64,000 bases of DNA from Ruminococcus sp. HUN007 (GTDB lineage Bacteria; Bacillota; Clostridia; Oscillospirales; Ruminococcaceae): contig NZ_JOOA01000002.1 of assembly GCF_000712055.1 (NCBI RefSeq), positions 3,189,929 through 3,253,928 on the forward strand, written 5' to 3'. Both the position numbers and the translations under genes were made by a program. Within the stretch, counting starts at the first letter, position 1, and the number at the start of each line of letters is the position of its first letter. Positions 1 to 10,173 of this stretch are shown one piece after another. The notes below the pieces were generated by a model. It was not told the DNA's origin, did no database searches, and worked only from the letters and a program-made list of their open reading frames with translations.

Positions 1-672
1 ATCTATGCAGTTGCATATAAAATTCCTACGATTCTTTCGACTGTACAAAGTGTATTTTATAATGCTTGGTCGATTTCTGCTATTACAGAATTTGATGAAG
101 ATGACACAGATGGCTTTATTGGTAATGTATACATGACTTACAGCTGTGTATCTCTTGTTGGTTGTTCTATACTTCTTATTTTTAATATGTTTTTAGCTAG
201 AATACTTTATGCTAAAGAATTTTTTGCCGCTTGGCAATTTGTTCCTCCTCTTTTGGTTGGTACAGTATTCAATGGTATCGCATTATTTGAGGGATGTATT
301 TTTACAGCAGTTAAGAATACAAAATCAGTTTCAATAACAACTATTTTAGGCGCGATTGTTAATACGATTTGTAATTTCGCTTTAATACCTTTTATTGGTG
401 CATTGGGTGCATCTATTGCTACAATGGTTGGTTATATAGCCATATGGATTATTAGAACAGTACAGATGAATAAGATCATTAAGATTAAAGCACAGTGGAA
501 TGCTCAGATTATGGGGATGATAATGCTTATTTTTCAGTGCGTCATAGCATTGGTATTTAAACAGTTTTACTGGCAGTTACCGATTGCTATATTAGTTGTA
601 ATAAGTCATAAGAGTTACCTTGAAAAAGTGTTTGCTATCGTAAAAAGAAAGATGATAAAGGAGAAGTTATGA
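1..672 (+). CDS. Polysaccharide flippase (Wzx/MOP type), C-terminal part
   Basis: The reading frame is open from base 1, so the start lies outside the window. The visible 223 residues contain several hydrophobic segments with short charged loops, ending in a lysine/arginine-rich tail. Conserved-looking stretches such as GALGASIATMVGYIAIW resemble the C-terminal half of polysaccharide-unit flippases of the MOP superfamily, which move lipid-linked sugar repeats across the membrane. It lies one base upstream of wecB and close to ugd, as expected in a capsule or teichuronic-acid-like locus. The family call is from topology, motif style and context. Confidence 0.7.
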   Translation: MYAVAYKIPTILSTVQSVFYNAWSISAITEFDEDDTDGFIGNVYMTYSCVSLVGCSILLIFNMFLARILYAKEFFAAWQFVPPLLVGTVFNGIALFEGCIFTAVKNTKSVSITTILGAIVNTICNFALIPFIGALGASIATMVGYIAIWIIRTVQMNKIIKIKAQWNAQIMGMIMLIFQCVIALVFKQFYWQLPIAILVVISHKSYLEKVFAIVKRKMIKEKL

Positions 673-673
673 T

Positions 674-1792
674 ATGAAAAAGATAATGTTAGTCTTTGGA
701 ACACGTCCAGAAGCAATAAAAATGTGTCCGTTAGTAAATGAGTTAAAAACACGTAAAGGTTTGAAAACGATAGTTTGTGTAACTGCTCAGCATCGTCAGA
801 TGCTTGATCAGGTTCTTACGACATTTAATGTTGTTCCTGATTATGATTTAAATGTTATGAAAGACAGACAAACTCTTTTTGATATAACTACTAATATTTT
901 AAATGGAATAAAGGAAGTACTTGAGAAAGAAAAGCCAGATGTTGTTTTAGTTCACGGTGATACTTCTACTACATTTGTTACTTCTCTTGCATGTTTTTAT
1001 CTTCAGATTCCTGTAGGACATGTAGAAGCAGGACTAAGAACATATAATATATATTCACCATATCCTGAGGAATTCAATCGTCAGGCTGTCGGAATCATAA
1101 GTCAGTATAATTTTGCACCAACTAAGCTGGCCTCTGAGCACCTGATTTCAGAAGGTAAGAATCCTGATAGTATTTATATTACAGGTAATACTGTAATTGA
1201 TGCAATGCAGCATACAGTTAAAGAGAACTATTCGCATCCTGAACTTGATTGGGTTGGAGATAGTAAACTAATTTTTATAACAGCTCATCGTCGTGAAAAC
1301 CTTGGTGAGCCAATGCATCATATGTTCAGAGCAATAAGAAGAGTATTAGACGAACATCCTGACTGTAAGGCAATATATCCAATACATATGAACCCTGTTG
1401 TTAGAGATGCTGCAGAACAGGAACTTGGCGGATGTGACCGAATTCATATCATAGAGCCTATCGAAGTATTTGATTGCCATAATTTTGAAGCAAGAAGCTT
1501 CTTATGTTTAACCGATTCAGGCGGAATACAGGAAGAATGCCCTTCATACGGTGTTCCGGTTTTAGTAATGAGAGATACAACGGAAAGGCCAGAAGGTGTT
1601 GATGCTGGTACTCTTCGTTTAGTAGGTACAGACGAAGAAGTTATTTACGAAGCATTTAAAGAATTGCTTGAGAATGAAGAAGAATATAAAAAGATGTCGC
1701 AGGCTTGTAATCCATACGGTGACGGACGTGCTTGTGAACGTATAGCAGATATTCTAGAAGGTAAAAGCTATAGTCCTTGGGTTGCAAAATAA
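674..1792 (+). CDS. wecB: UDP-N-acetylglucosamine 2-epimerase (non-hydrolysing)
   Basis: This 372-aa protein has the full set of WecB/MnaA motifs: GTRPEAIKM at residue 9, HGDTSTT near 95, HVEAGLRT near 115, YPEEFNRQ near 127 and TDSGGIQEE near 280. It interconverts UDP-GlcNAc and UDP-ManNAc in the cytoplasm for surface polysaccharide synthesis. Length is normal for the family. The start follows the flippase stop with one base between, so the two are cotranscribed and probably translationally coupled. The next gene, a nucleotide-sugar dehydrogenase, fits the same precursor pathway. Confidence 0.95.
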   Translation: MKKIMLVFGTRPEAIKMCPLVNELKTRKGLKTIVCVTAQHRQMLDQVLTTFNVVPDYDLNVMKDRQTLFDITTNILNGIKEVLEKEKPDVVLVHGDTSTTFVTSLACFYLQIPVGHVEAGLRTYNIYSPYPEEFNRQAVGIISQYNFAPTKLASEHLISEGKNPDSIYITGNTVIDAMQHTVKENYSHPELDWVGDSKLIFITAHRRENLGEPMHHMFRAIRRVLDEHPDCKAIYPIHMNPVVRDAAEQELGGCDRIHIIEPIEVFDCHNFEARSFLCLTDSGGIQEECPSYGVPVLVMRDTTERPEGVDAGTLRLVGTDEEVIYEAFKELLENEEEYKKMSQACNPYGDGRACERIADILEGKSYSPWVAK

Positions 1793-1828
1793 TTATTTTT
1801 AAATATCTTGATCGGAGGAAATATTAGA

Positions 1829-3067
1829 ATGAAAATTGCAGTAGCAGGAACAGGTTATGTAGGACTTTCAATAGCGACTTTGTTTGCTCAACACAATACT
1901 GTAACGGCTGTCGATATTATTCCTGAGAAAGTTGAGCTTATTAATAAAAAGAAATCGCCTATTCAGGATGATTACATAGAAAAGTATCTAGCTGAAAAAA
2001 ATCTTGATCTTACAGCAACACTTGATGCGGAGTCAGCATATAAGGATGCCGATTTTGTAGTTATTGCAGCTCCGACTAATTATGACAGTCAGAAAAATTT
2101 TTTTGATACAAGTGCAGTTGAAGCTGTAATTAATCTTGTAATGAAGTATAATCCAAATGCAATTATGGTAATTAAGTCAACCGTTCCTGTTGGTTATACT
2201 AAGTCTATTCGTGAAAAGACGGGTAGCAAAAATATTATATTTAGTCCGGAATTTCTTCGTGAAAGTAAGGCGCTTTATGATAATCTGTATCCTTCAAGAA
2301 TTATTGTAGGAACTGATATGGATGACGAGCGTTTAGTAAAAGCTGCTCATACGTTTGCAAAGTTACTTCAGCTCGGTGCAATTAAAGAAGATATTGACAC
2401 ACTCTTTATGGGATTTACTGAAGCAGAAGCAGTAAAGCTTTTTGCCAATACATATCTTGCACTTAGAGTTTCGTACTTCAATGAACTTGATACGTATGCA
2501 GAAATGAAAGGTCTTGATACTCAGGCAATTATCAACGGTGTATGTCTTGATCCAAGAATAGGTTCACACTACAACAATCCTTCATTCGGTTATGGTGGAT
2601 ATTGTCTTCCTAAAGATACAAAGCAGCTTCTTGCTAACTATGCTGATGTACCACAGAATATGATGTCTGCTATAGTAGAATCAAATCGTACAAGAAAAGA
2701 TTTCATCGCTGATAGAGTTTTACAGCTTGCTGGTTACTATGCATATGAAGAAAATATTGATTATGATCAGAGCAAGGAAAAAGAAGTTATCATTGGCGTT
2801 TACAGACTGACAATGAAATCAAACAGTGATAATTTCCGTCAGAGTTCTATCCAAGGTGTTATGAAAAGAATAAAAGCTAAAGGTGCTAATGTTATCATTT
2901 ACGAACCAACGCTTAAAGACGGTGAAACTTTCTTCGGAAGCCTTGTTGTAAATGACCTTGAAAAGTTCAAGGCTATATCTGATGCTATTATTGCTAACAG
3001 ATATGAGGTTTGTTTAGATGATGTAAAATCGAAGGTTTATACAAGGGATTTATTTAGAAGAGATTGA
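1829..3067 (+). CDS. ugd: UDP-glucose 6-dehydrogenase
   Basis: The N-terminal NAD-binding motif GTGYVG, the central STVPVGYT and FSPEFLRES motifs and the catalytic-cysteine motif [14 protein letters not shown] (Cys near residue 259) identify a UDP-glucose 6-dehydrogenase, which oxidises UDP-glucose to UDP-glucuronate. Its sequence follows the Ugd branch closely rather than the UDP-ManNAc dehydrogenase branch. A TTG at 1808 would add seven residues, but the Shine-Dalgarno GGAGG (1814-1818) lies inside that extension and is well placed for the ATG at 1829. It is the last intact gene of the polysaccharide operon before a remnant region. Confidence 0.93.
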   Translation: MKIAVAGTGYVGLSIATLFAQHNTVTAVDIIPEKVELINKKKSPIQDDYIEKYLAEKNLDLTATLDAESAYKDADFVVIAAPTNYDSQKNFFDTSAVEAVINLVMKYNPNAIMVIKSTVPVGYTKSIREKTGSKNIIFSPEFLRESKALYDNLYPSRIIVGTDMDDERLVKAAHTFAKLLQLGAIKEDIDTLFMGFTEAEAVKLFANTYLALRVSYFNELDTYAEMKGLDTQAIINGVCLDPRIGSHYNNPSFGYGGYCLPKDTKQLLANYADVPQNMMSAIVESNRTRKDFIADRVLQLAGYYAYEENIDYDQSKEKEVIIGVYRLTMKSNSDNFRQSSIQGVMKRIKAKGANVIIYEPTLKDGETFFGSLVVNDLEKFKAISDAIIANRYEVCLDDVKSKVYTRDLFRRD

Positions 3068-3075
3068 TTAAGTGA

Positions 3076-3234
3076 AATCTCAACGGTCGTGGTGTTGGCT
3101 ATGCCAACAGTATGGATGAAATCCAGAGTGTTAATTTGCTTCAACTTATCATTGATTGTATTCCTCGTGTCATGGGTTATGACACTGATAATACGAGAAA
3201 AACGATAATTAGAAATTATTATGAATTGAATTAA
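3076..3234 (+). pseudogene. C-terminal gene remnant of unknown family
   Basis: The frame from 3076 is open for 52 codons and ends in TAA at 3232-3234, but no start codon or ribosome site precedes it. The peptide begins LNGRGVGYANSMDEIQSVN and reads like the natural C-terminus of a folded enzyme. I do not recognise the family. It is most simply a left-over 3' end of a gene removed by rearrangement of the polysaccharide locus. Confidence 0.4.
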
Positions 3235-3279
3235 TGATTTTGTAGCAAAAAATTATTATCAATTTGATGAGGTTAAAAG

Positions 3280-4116
3280 ATGAGCATTAATGAGTGGAAA
3301 TATTATAATCACGCCGCGTTACCAACAACACCACCACATGTGCTGCCAGATTTATCAGCTGTAAAGGATAAAAGCGTATTCAACTATAGATTTTTTAATG
3401 GTAAAACTGCTTTTCTAGCTAGATGGACGGAGGATTGGGATTGTGGGAAAGAAACGGAATGGTGGTATATAATAAAAGATTCTCCGTTTGATATTACAAA
3501 GCTAAAAGCTAAACGGAGATATGAGATTAATAAAGGTTTACGCAATTTTGATGTAAAAATAATAAATCCATCAGAATATAGGGATGAGATATATCTAGTC
3601 ACAGAAGAAGCGTATAGTGCATGGCCAGAAAAATATCGGCCTAAAGTATGCAAAGAAAACATTAATAAATCAATTGAGTCGTGGAAAAAATCTATTCTTT
3701 TTGGTGGATTTGAAAAAGAAACCGGAGCACTTGCTTCGTATGCAGTGTTAACAGAATACGATTCTTATGTTGAATTCAGTGTTCTTAGAGCTATACCTCG
3801 AACGGAAAGAAATGGAATTAATGCTGCAATGGTTGCTGGAATATTAGAATACTTTAATGACAAACTGGAGCAAGGCATATATATAAATGATGGTTCAAGA
3901 TCGATTTTTCATGAAACGGCTTTTCAGGATTATTTAGAAAAGTATTTTGAATTTAGAAAATCATATTGTAAATTGAAAATAGCTTATAAAGGAAGCATGG
4001 GTATTATTATAAAGTTTCTGTATCCATTTCGTGAAAAAATCAAAAAGGAAACAGCAATCGGAAGCAAAATATTCGCTTTGTTAAAGATGGAAGAAATTCG
4101 AAGGAAATGTTTGTAG
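3280..4116 (+). CDS. FemAB/GNAT-like acyltransferase-family protein
   Basis: This 278-aa cytoplasmic protein has a basic motif RRYEINKGLRNF near residue 80, an acidic/aromatic core (EEYD, YVEFSVLRA) and a C-terminal basic amphipathic tail. The layout resembles acyl- or aminoacyl-transferase-fold proteins of the FemAB/GNAT type found in capsule and peptidoglycan loci. No catalytic residues can be assigned with certainty. It follows the wecB-ugd operon after 200 bases that hold a gene remnant. The start has a plausible upstream AGGTT. An unrelated hypothetical family remains possible. Confidence 0.45.
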   Translation: MSINEWKYYNHAALPTTPPHVLPDLSAVKDKSVFNYRFFNGKTAFLARWTEDWDCGKETEWWYIIKDSPFDITKLKAKRRYEINKGLRNFDVKIINPSEYRDEIYLVTEEAYSAWPEKYRPKVCKENINKSIESWKKSILFGGFEKETGALASYAVLTEYDSYVEFSVLRAIPRTERNGINAAMVAGILEYFNDKLEQGIYINDGSRSIFHETAFQDYLEKYFEFRKSYCKLKIAYKGSMGIIIKFLYPFREKIKKETAIGSKIFALLKMEEIRRKCL

Positions 4117-4324
4117 TTTAGAGAATAATTGGATTGTTTTGAGCAGAGTACATTGTTCCTTTGTGATATAGAGGAATCAGTACTATTCTATAATTGTTAC
4201 AAAAGGCGAATACATAAAGCACATATTGTAATATTGGGGGAACATAGAAATACGATGATTATTGTATTTTTTGATATATAACCTCAAAATATGTTTGTTC
4301 ATTAGGTAAGGAGATCATTTTAAA

Positions 4325-6949
4325 ATGCAGTGGATGGGATTAAATGATTTACGCGAAAAATACTTAACATTTTTCGAAAGCAAGATGCATACAAGAATGG
4401 CAAGTGCGCCGCTGATACCACAGGGTGACAACAGCCTTCTTCTCATAAATTCAGGCATGGCACCTCTCAAGAAGTTCTTCCTCGGACAGGCAGTTCCTCC
4501 GAACAAGAGAGTCACAACATGCCAGAAGTGTATCAGAACACCTGATATCGAAAGTGTAGGCAAGACTTCAAGACACGGCACATACTTCGAAATGCTCGGT
4601 AACTTCTCATTCGGCGACTACTTCAAGAACGAAGCTATCGAATGGGCATGGGAGTTCCTTACAAAGGTTCTCGAGATTCCTGCTGAAAAGCTCTGGATCA
4701 CAGTTTTCGAAAGCGATGACGAAGCAGAACTGATCTGGATGAACAAGATCGGCATCCCGAAGGAAAAGATAGTTCGTCTCGGTAAGAAGGATAACTTCTG
4801 GGAACACGGCTCAGGGCCTTGCGGTCCGTGCTCCGAGATCCACTTCGACCGCGGTGAGGCTTACGGTCCGTTTGAAAACTTCGAGCAGGCAAGTGACGCT
4901 GACAGAATAATCGAGATCTGGAACCTCGTTTTCAGCCAGTTCGATTCAGACGGCAACAGCCACTACGAAGAAATGAAGAACAAGAACATCGACACAGGTA
5001 TGGGCCTTGAAAGACTTGCATGCGTAATGCAGGGCGTTGACAATATCTTTGAAGTTGATACAGTTCAGAATATCATGAAGCACATCTGCAAAATCGCAGG
5101 CGTTGAATACCATACAAACAGCAAGTCTGACGTTTCACTCCGTGTTATTACTGACCACATCAGAAGTACAACATTTATGGTCGGCGACGGCGTAATGCCA
5201 TCAAACGAAGGACGCGGCTACGTTCTCAGAAGACTTCTCCGCCGTGCTGCGCGTCACGGAAGACTTCTCGGAATCAAGGACACATTCCTTTACAAGGTAT
5301 GTGAAACAGTAATTCAGGAAAATGAAAAGGCTTATCCGGAACTCCGTGAAAAGGCTGAATACATCAAGAAGATCATTCAGGTTGAGGAAGAAAACTTCGC
5401 AAAGACAGTTGACAATGGCCTTGAACTTCTCAACAAATTCATCGAAGAATCAAAGAACGGTATCCTTTCCGGTGAAGATGCATTCAAGCTCAGCGATACT
5501 TACGGATTCCCGATCGACCTTACTCTTGAAATAGCAGAGGAAAAGGGCCTTAAGATCGACATGGACAGATATAAGGAACTCGTTCTCGAACAGAGAAACA
5601 AGGCAAAGGCTGACCATGCAGCAAAGGCAAGCTCATCATGGGCTGACAACAGCATCAAGATCTCTGTTTCAAAGACAGTATTCACAGGATACACAGAAAC
5701 AGAAAACGATTCTGAAGTGCTTGCAGTCTTTGACGGCACAGAAGAAAAGGAAAGTGCTTCTGAAGGTGAAAGCGTTGTTATCGTTCTCGACAGAACTCCT
5801 TTCTACGCAGAAAGCGGCGGTCAGGTAAGCGATACAGGTATCATCTCAGGCAACGCAGTTATTTCAGTTGATTCAGTAATGAAGACAGAAGACGGTCACT
5901 TCCTCCACATCGGTACTGTTGACCGCGGCACTGTAAAGAAGGGCGACAAGGTAAAGGCATCCATCGATGTGACAAGAAGACAGGCTACAATGAAGAACCA
6001 TACTTCAGCTCACCTTCTCCAGGCTGCTCTCCGTGAAGTTCTCGGTGAACACGTTCACCAGGCTGGTCAGCTCGTAAGTCCTGAAAGATGCCGTTTCGAC
6101 TTCTCACACTTCAGCGCAATGACACCTGAGGAAATAGCAAAGGTAGAAAACAGAGTAAATGAGATCATCCTCTCATCCATTCCTGTTGAAACAAAGGAAC
6201 TTCCTATCGAGGAAGCAAGAAAGCTCGGTGCTATGGCTCTCTTCGGTGAAAAGTACGGCGACGTTGTACGTGTAGTAAAGGCCGGCGATTTCTCAGTTGA
6301 ATTCTGCGGCGGTACTCACGTTGACAATACATCAAAGATCGGTCTTTTCAAGATCATCTCAGAAAACTCAGTAGCATCAGGTGTAAGACGTATCGAAGCT
6401 GTAACAGGCTCAGGCGTTCTCGCACTCCTCAACGAAAACATTGCAGTTATCAATGAAGCTGCTGCTATCCTCAAGGCTCCTAATGCTTCTGAACTCACAG
6501 CAAAGTGCACTCAGATCATGAACGAGTACAAGGCACTTGAAAAGGAACTTCAGGCTGCCGGAGAAGAAAATGCTATGATGAAGCTCAGTGCTTTTGCAGA
6601 CAGTGCTTATGACTTTAACGGCGTAAGCGTTATCGCAGCAAGAGTTGACGGCGTTAAGAACGACGTTCTCAGAACAATGGGTGACAAGCTCCGCGACAAG
6701 GATGCAAATGTTATCTCCGTTCTCGCATGCGTAAATGACGGCAAGGGCGTATTCTCAGTATCATGCGGCAAGGACGCAGTTGCAAAGGGCGCTCACGCAG
6801 GCAAGATCGCAGGTGCGATTGCTGGTCTTACAGGCGGTAAGGGCGGCGGACGTCCTGACAGCGCTATGGCTGGTATCGGCGATATTGCAAAGACTGATGA
6901 AGCGATGGCAGAATTGGAGAAAGTAGTTCAGAAATTGCTTTTTCACTAA
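4325..6949 (+). CDS. alaS: Alanyl-tRNA synthetase
   Basis: This full-length 874-aa class II synthetase charges tRNA-Ala. The N-terminal catalytic domain starts at LREKYLTFFESK and contains INSGMAPLKKFF. The editing domain carries the zinc-type motifs HTSAH (about residues 559-563) and CGGTH (about residue 660). The C-terminal DHHA1-like domain has the glycine-rich GGKGGGRPDSA stretch. AAGGAG lies 11 bases before the ATG. Codon use is visibly GC-richer than in the AT-rich island that begins 90 bases downstream, so alaS marks the conserved left flank of that island. No T-box leader is seen upstream. Confidence 0.97.
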   Translation: MQWMGLNDLREKYLTFFESKMHTRMASAPLIPQGDNSLLLINSGMAPLKKFFLGQAVPPNKRVTTCQKCIRTPDIESVGKTSRHGTYFEMLGNFSFGDYFKNEAIEWAWEFLTKVLEIPAEKLWITVFESDDEAELIWMNKIGIPKEKIVRLGKKDNFWEHGSGPCGPCSEIHFDRGEAYGPFENFEQASDADRIIEIWNLVFSQFDSDGNSHYEEMKNKNIDTGMGLERLACVMQGVDNIFEVDTVQNIMKHICKIAGVEYHTNSKSDVSLRVITDHIRSTTFMVGDGVMPSNEGRGYVLRRLLRRAARHGRLLGIKDTFLYKVCETVIQENEKAYPELREKAEYIKKIIQVEEENFAKTVDNGLELLNKFIEESKNGILSGEDAFKLSDTYGFPIDLTLEIAEEKGLKIDMDRYKELVLEQRNKAKADHAAKASSSWADNSIKISVSKTVFTGYTETENDSEVLAVFDGTEEKESASEGESVVIVLDRTPFYAESGGQVSDTGIISGNAVISVDSVMKTEDGHFLHIGTVDRGTVKKGDKVKASIDVTRRQATMKNHTSAHLLQAALREVLGEHVHQAGQLVSPERCRFDFSHFSAMTPEEIAKVENRVNEIILSSIPVETKELPIEEARKLGAMALFGEKYGDVVRVVKAGDFSVEFCGGTHVDNTSKIGLFKIISENSVASGVRRIEAVTGSGVLALLNENIAVINEAAAILKAPNASELTAKCTQIMNEYKALEKELQAAGEENAMMKLSAFADSAYDFNGVSVIAARVDGVKNDVLRTMGDKLRDKDANVISVLACVNDGKGVFSVSCGKDAVAKGAHAGKIAGAIAGLTGGKGGGRPDSAMAGIGDIAKTDEAMAELEKVVQKLLFH

Positions 6950-7035
6950 CATGGTTAATTTATCTATAAGTTGCTTTAGAGGGGTATAAAGGAATAATTC
7001 AGTAATCTATAACATAAACAGAGTAGATATTATAG

Positions 7036-7893
7036 CACTATCAACAACTTAAGAATCCAATATAAAGTCATGGAGTAATGCACAAAATCATTTTTTTAAG
7101 TTTGTACACAATACTGCTTGGCAAATGTAAAATAATGTAAAAATCGAAATTAGGTATCTATTTTGATACACTCTCTAATTTCGAGGTGCATATTCGTGCT
7201 TACACTTTTACTTGCGACTGTTATTACACAAACAATTCTTGAAGATTATGAAACTCTTGACGAAAGCAGATTCAGACCTGAATACTTTACACGCAGCAGA
7301 AAAATGCCTTTCTGTAAGTTACTTCGCTTTCTTCTTTCTATGTACAAGACATCAACTCAGGCAGCACTTAATAAATTTCTACGTAAGGATGATATAACCA
7401 TGAGTCAGCAGGCTTTGAGCAAAGCACGCAATAAATTTTGATCATACTCCATTCTGGAAACTGTTCATTGGAATTCGTGCCTGGTTATCATGGACAGAGG
7501 TTACGCAAGTGAAGAACTGATAAAAGTGTTATCCAAGCAATCAACTTCAGGATTTCTGGATCACAATGTATCTTGCTAACATGGTTGCTATTGCAAGAAA
7601 CGAGGCAAATACAGAAATCAAAGAATCACGTCAGAACAAAGAGAACAAATACGAGTACCAGGCAAATGTAAATACCATCATTGGCTCTTTACGTGAAGAA
7701 TTTGCAGAAGCTGTCTTCTCTTCTCCGCTCAAAAGAACGTTAAAAATAAATAGGATTATGAACGAAATCAAACGTTCCGTTGTTTCTGTACGTCCTGATG
7801 ACGGGAAGACGCCAATAAATAATAATTCAAGAAAGGTTAAATATCGTCACAACAAAAGATCCAATCTATAGGGTTCTTAAGTTATTGATAGTG
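7036..7893 (+). mobile_element. Defective IS4-like element, copy 1 (858 bp)
   Basis: The left end CACTATCAACAACTTAAG and the right end are an imperfect inverted repeat (one mismatch in the first 18 bases). The interior is a broken DDE transposase. It is the same element as copy 2 at 10174-11318 but lacks a further roughly 290 bases of the transposase. No target duplication is evident. Both copies have the same orientation and bracket the nuclease-like gene. Confidence 0.85.
7163..7871 (+). pseudogene. IS4-like transposase remnant (copy 1)
   Basis: The first 92 codons (from MIHSLISRCIFVLTLL) match copy 2 almost base for base. The sequence then jumps into the region coding MDRGYASEELIKVLSKQ and then, through a second deletion junction near 7565, into the C-terminal YLANMVAIARNEANTEIK segment. 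The first catalytic aspartate and the distal glutamate region are missing, so it cannot encode active transposase. Confidence 0.85.
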
Positions 7894-7940
7894 CATTACG
7901 TTTCTGAAAATGAAATAATCATAGACGAAAGAAGACTGTT

Positions 7941-9998
7941 ATGGAAGGAAAAATTGATAATAGGATTATACTTAGATTTAATAATGTATCATACACGGTG
8001 TCAGATATCGTTAATATTTATGCTGAGTGTGAAGATAGTATAAATGACAGTTTAGGCAATCTGAAAAGTATATATGATTTTTTTAAACTAAAGCCTAAGA
8101 ATGAATATCATTTATCAATTTATGAAGTGAAAGAAGAGCTTGCTAAAAGTATTGATTATTATTTAAGTGCTATCATGGATAAGGATGCATTTCTAAAAGA
8201 AATAAGAAAGGCACTTAGAAAGTTTTTTTATTGGCAACCTATAGATAAATGTATTTATATATTGTTGAATGGATTATGTGCAACTAATAATAATTATGAT
8301 TCGAAGCCAATTTTTTCTGATGATAAATCCTTGTACGATCAGATTATTCTTCATAAGTTTTATATTTTTTTGATTGATAGTTATGATGTTGATACTATGA
8401 TTGCTAATGATAGGAAAACAACTCATAAAACTGCTATAGATTATGTTGAAGCTGTTAAACGGATATCAACGTTATATAAAGTAAGTGAAGAATTAGAGTG
8501 TGATATTGATAGCATTTTCACTGATATCTATAATAAGATTCAGACTTATAATCCTGAGAATATTTATGTTTGGGTAAATAGAATGTTTTCCTCTTGTTAT
8601 GGAGAATCGGAAGAAAGAATAGAGCTTTACAGAGAATATAATAATGTGTTTCCAACGTTGTGGCATTTAACATTAAAATTAATTACCTCAAGCGGTAAAA
8701 ATGAATATATTTTAGATGCTGATACCAAAGACTATTATCAATTAATATTTGACTTGAATCAAGCAATCATTTTATTGGATGCAGATAATGATAACGACAT
8801 TCGATTATTATTTCCAAATCAAGAAACAGATTATTTGGAAAGACTGATGAGTTATTCCGCTATTTATGATTTACATCAATATGATATTGAAGGTGTTATT
8901 TATCTTTTAAAACGTATAATAATGGCGTTTCCTGATGAAATAAAGAAATATTATGGACATTCAGCAGAATGTGTTTATGAGACTATTGTTGAGTTAGTAA
9001 AACTTGCTCATCAAAGATTTATTAATAATGGCTTTTGTATTCTTATAAATGATGAAGTCTCAGAAAGACAAAGAATAATAATTGATAAAATGTGCGTAGG
9101 TAAGCCACTTAATGTTGAGTATATAACACCAATTCAATGGGATAAAGTGAACGATGATTCAGAATGGATTCTAAAAAAAGAGGATAAATATTATATTTTA
9201 CCACCGGTATTATCAGCTTTAGGCATATATGATAATATAGGAAAAGCAGTAGGGTGGAAAGATTTTGGACCTCAATTGGAAACAGCTGTAAAAGAACTGT
9301 TTTCAGATAAAAAAGGAATTAGTGTATATAGTGGAAAATACGCATTTGAGAATAAGGTTTATGAAGCTGATGTGATAGTAGTTGGTATGGATTTTGCTTT
9401 ACTAATAGAATGTAAAAGAAAAGGTATTTCACGTAAGGCCAGGGGCGGAGACAGAGAAAAAATAATAAAAGATGTTGCTGAGACATTTTTCTCGAGTCAG
9501 AAGCAAGCTTATCACACTTATAGAGCTATTTTGGAAAATAGAAATAAATTAGCACTTTATAAAACTGAATGCAAAGATAGTGCAATTTTAAATAATTCAT
9601 TAGAAAATGACGATTCAATCAATGTAGTTGATTTTTCGAATATAAAAAATATTATTCGAATTAGTTGTACTGCTTCAAATTTTTGGTGCGCTTCTGAAAA
9701 TGTTGTTTTAAATAATATTGAAAGATTAATTGATATGAATTCTTTGAATATTGAGGATAATCAGTATATAGAGGAGTATTTAATTGAACGAAATTTAGCA
9801 CTTGAAAAAGCAAGCGCATTAGGTCAAAATCCTAAAGCAGTCAAAAGAAATAGTTTATTCATTTCTTTTGATAAATTGTATTCAATTGTTAATAAGTGCA
9901 ATGATATTGATTTATTAAATACTATTTATGAATTAACTTTTATTCAGAGTAAAAAGTTGGATACACCTAATCACTATTCTTTTTTTCAGAAATTTTAA
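7941..9998 (+). CDS. Nuclease-like protein with C-terminal PD-(D/E)XK domain
   Basis: This 685-aa protein has no recognised N-terminal family; its first 450 residues are mostly helical, charged and AT-codon biased. Near residues 465-495 it has a PD-(D/E)XK signature: an acidic residue in EADVIVVG followed by the ECKRKG motif after a hydrophobic strand, as in restriction-type and NERD-like nucleases. A helical segment (EKIIKDVAETFFSSQKQAY) follows, also typical of that fold. It lies between two defective IS copies and is followed, with a strong Shine-Dalgarno, by an ATPase stub, so it was probably part of a nuclease-ATPase defence pair. Function is inferred; substrate unknown. Confidence 0.6.
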   Translation: MEGKIDNRIILRFNNVSYTVSDIVNIYAECEDSINDSLGNLKSIYDFFKLKPKNEYHLSIYEVKEELAKSIDYYLSAIMDKDAFLKEIRKALRKFFYWQPIDKCIYILLNGLCATNNNYDSKPIFSDDKSLYDQIILHKFYIFLIDSYDVDTMIANDRKTTHKTAIDYVEAVKRISTLYKVSEELECDIDSIFTDIYNKIQTYNPENIYVWVNRMFSSCYGESEERIELYREYNNVFPTLWHLTLKLITSSGKNEYILDADTKDYYQLIFDLNQAIILLDADNDNDIRLLFPNQETDYLERLMSYSAIYDLHQYDIEGVIYLLKRIIMAFPDEIKKYYGHSAECVYETIVELVKLAHQRFINNGFCILINDEVSERQRIIIDKMCVGKPLNVEYITPIQWDKVNDDSEWILKKEDKYYILPPVLSALGIYDNIGKAVGWKDFGPQLETAVKELFSDKKGISVYSGKYAFENKVYEADVIVVGMDFALLIECKRKGISRKARGGDREKIIKDVAETFFSSQKQAYHTYRAILENRNKLALYKTECKDSAILNNSLENDDSINVVDFSNIKNIIRISCTASNFWCASENVVLNNIERLIDMNSLNIEDNQYIEEYLIERNLALEKASALGQNPKAVKRNSLFISFDKLYSIVNKCNDIDLLNTIYELTFIQSKKLDTPNHYSFFQKF

Positions 9999-10058
9999 AA
10001 GGAAGGTTAAGGCGTTTTAATATCAAAAGCTGAATGTAAGTTGGAAAGGAGATTTAAA

Positions 10059-10173
10059 ATGCTTTTAAAAGAATTGTCGATAAAAGGGTTATAATGTTAA
10101 ATTTAATAGTGATATTACATTTATTTATGGTATGAATGGGTGTGGTAAAACAACTATTTTAAATATAACAGAG
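10059..10173 (+). pseudogene. 5' stub of a P-loop ATPase, cut by IS copy 2
   Basis: AAAGGAG precedes the ATG by seven bases. Translation begins MLLKELSIKG and hits a stop. Removing one G from the GGG at about 10088 continues the frame into FNSDITFIYGMNGCGKTT, an N-terminal Walker A typical of RecF/AAA_15-like ATPases. The coding sequence then runs straight into the IS left end at 10174 and no downstream part of the ATPase is found beyond the IS. It is therefore a dead 5' fragment, probably left by an IS-associated deletion. Confidence 0.75.

Noticed and set aside
4117..4324. T-box leader for alaS
   Set aside because: No T-box sequence, specifier hairpin or terminator with a T tract could be found in these 208 bases.
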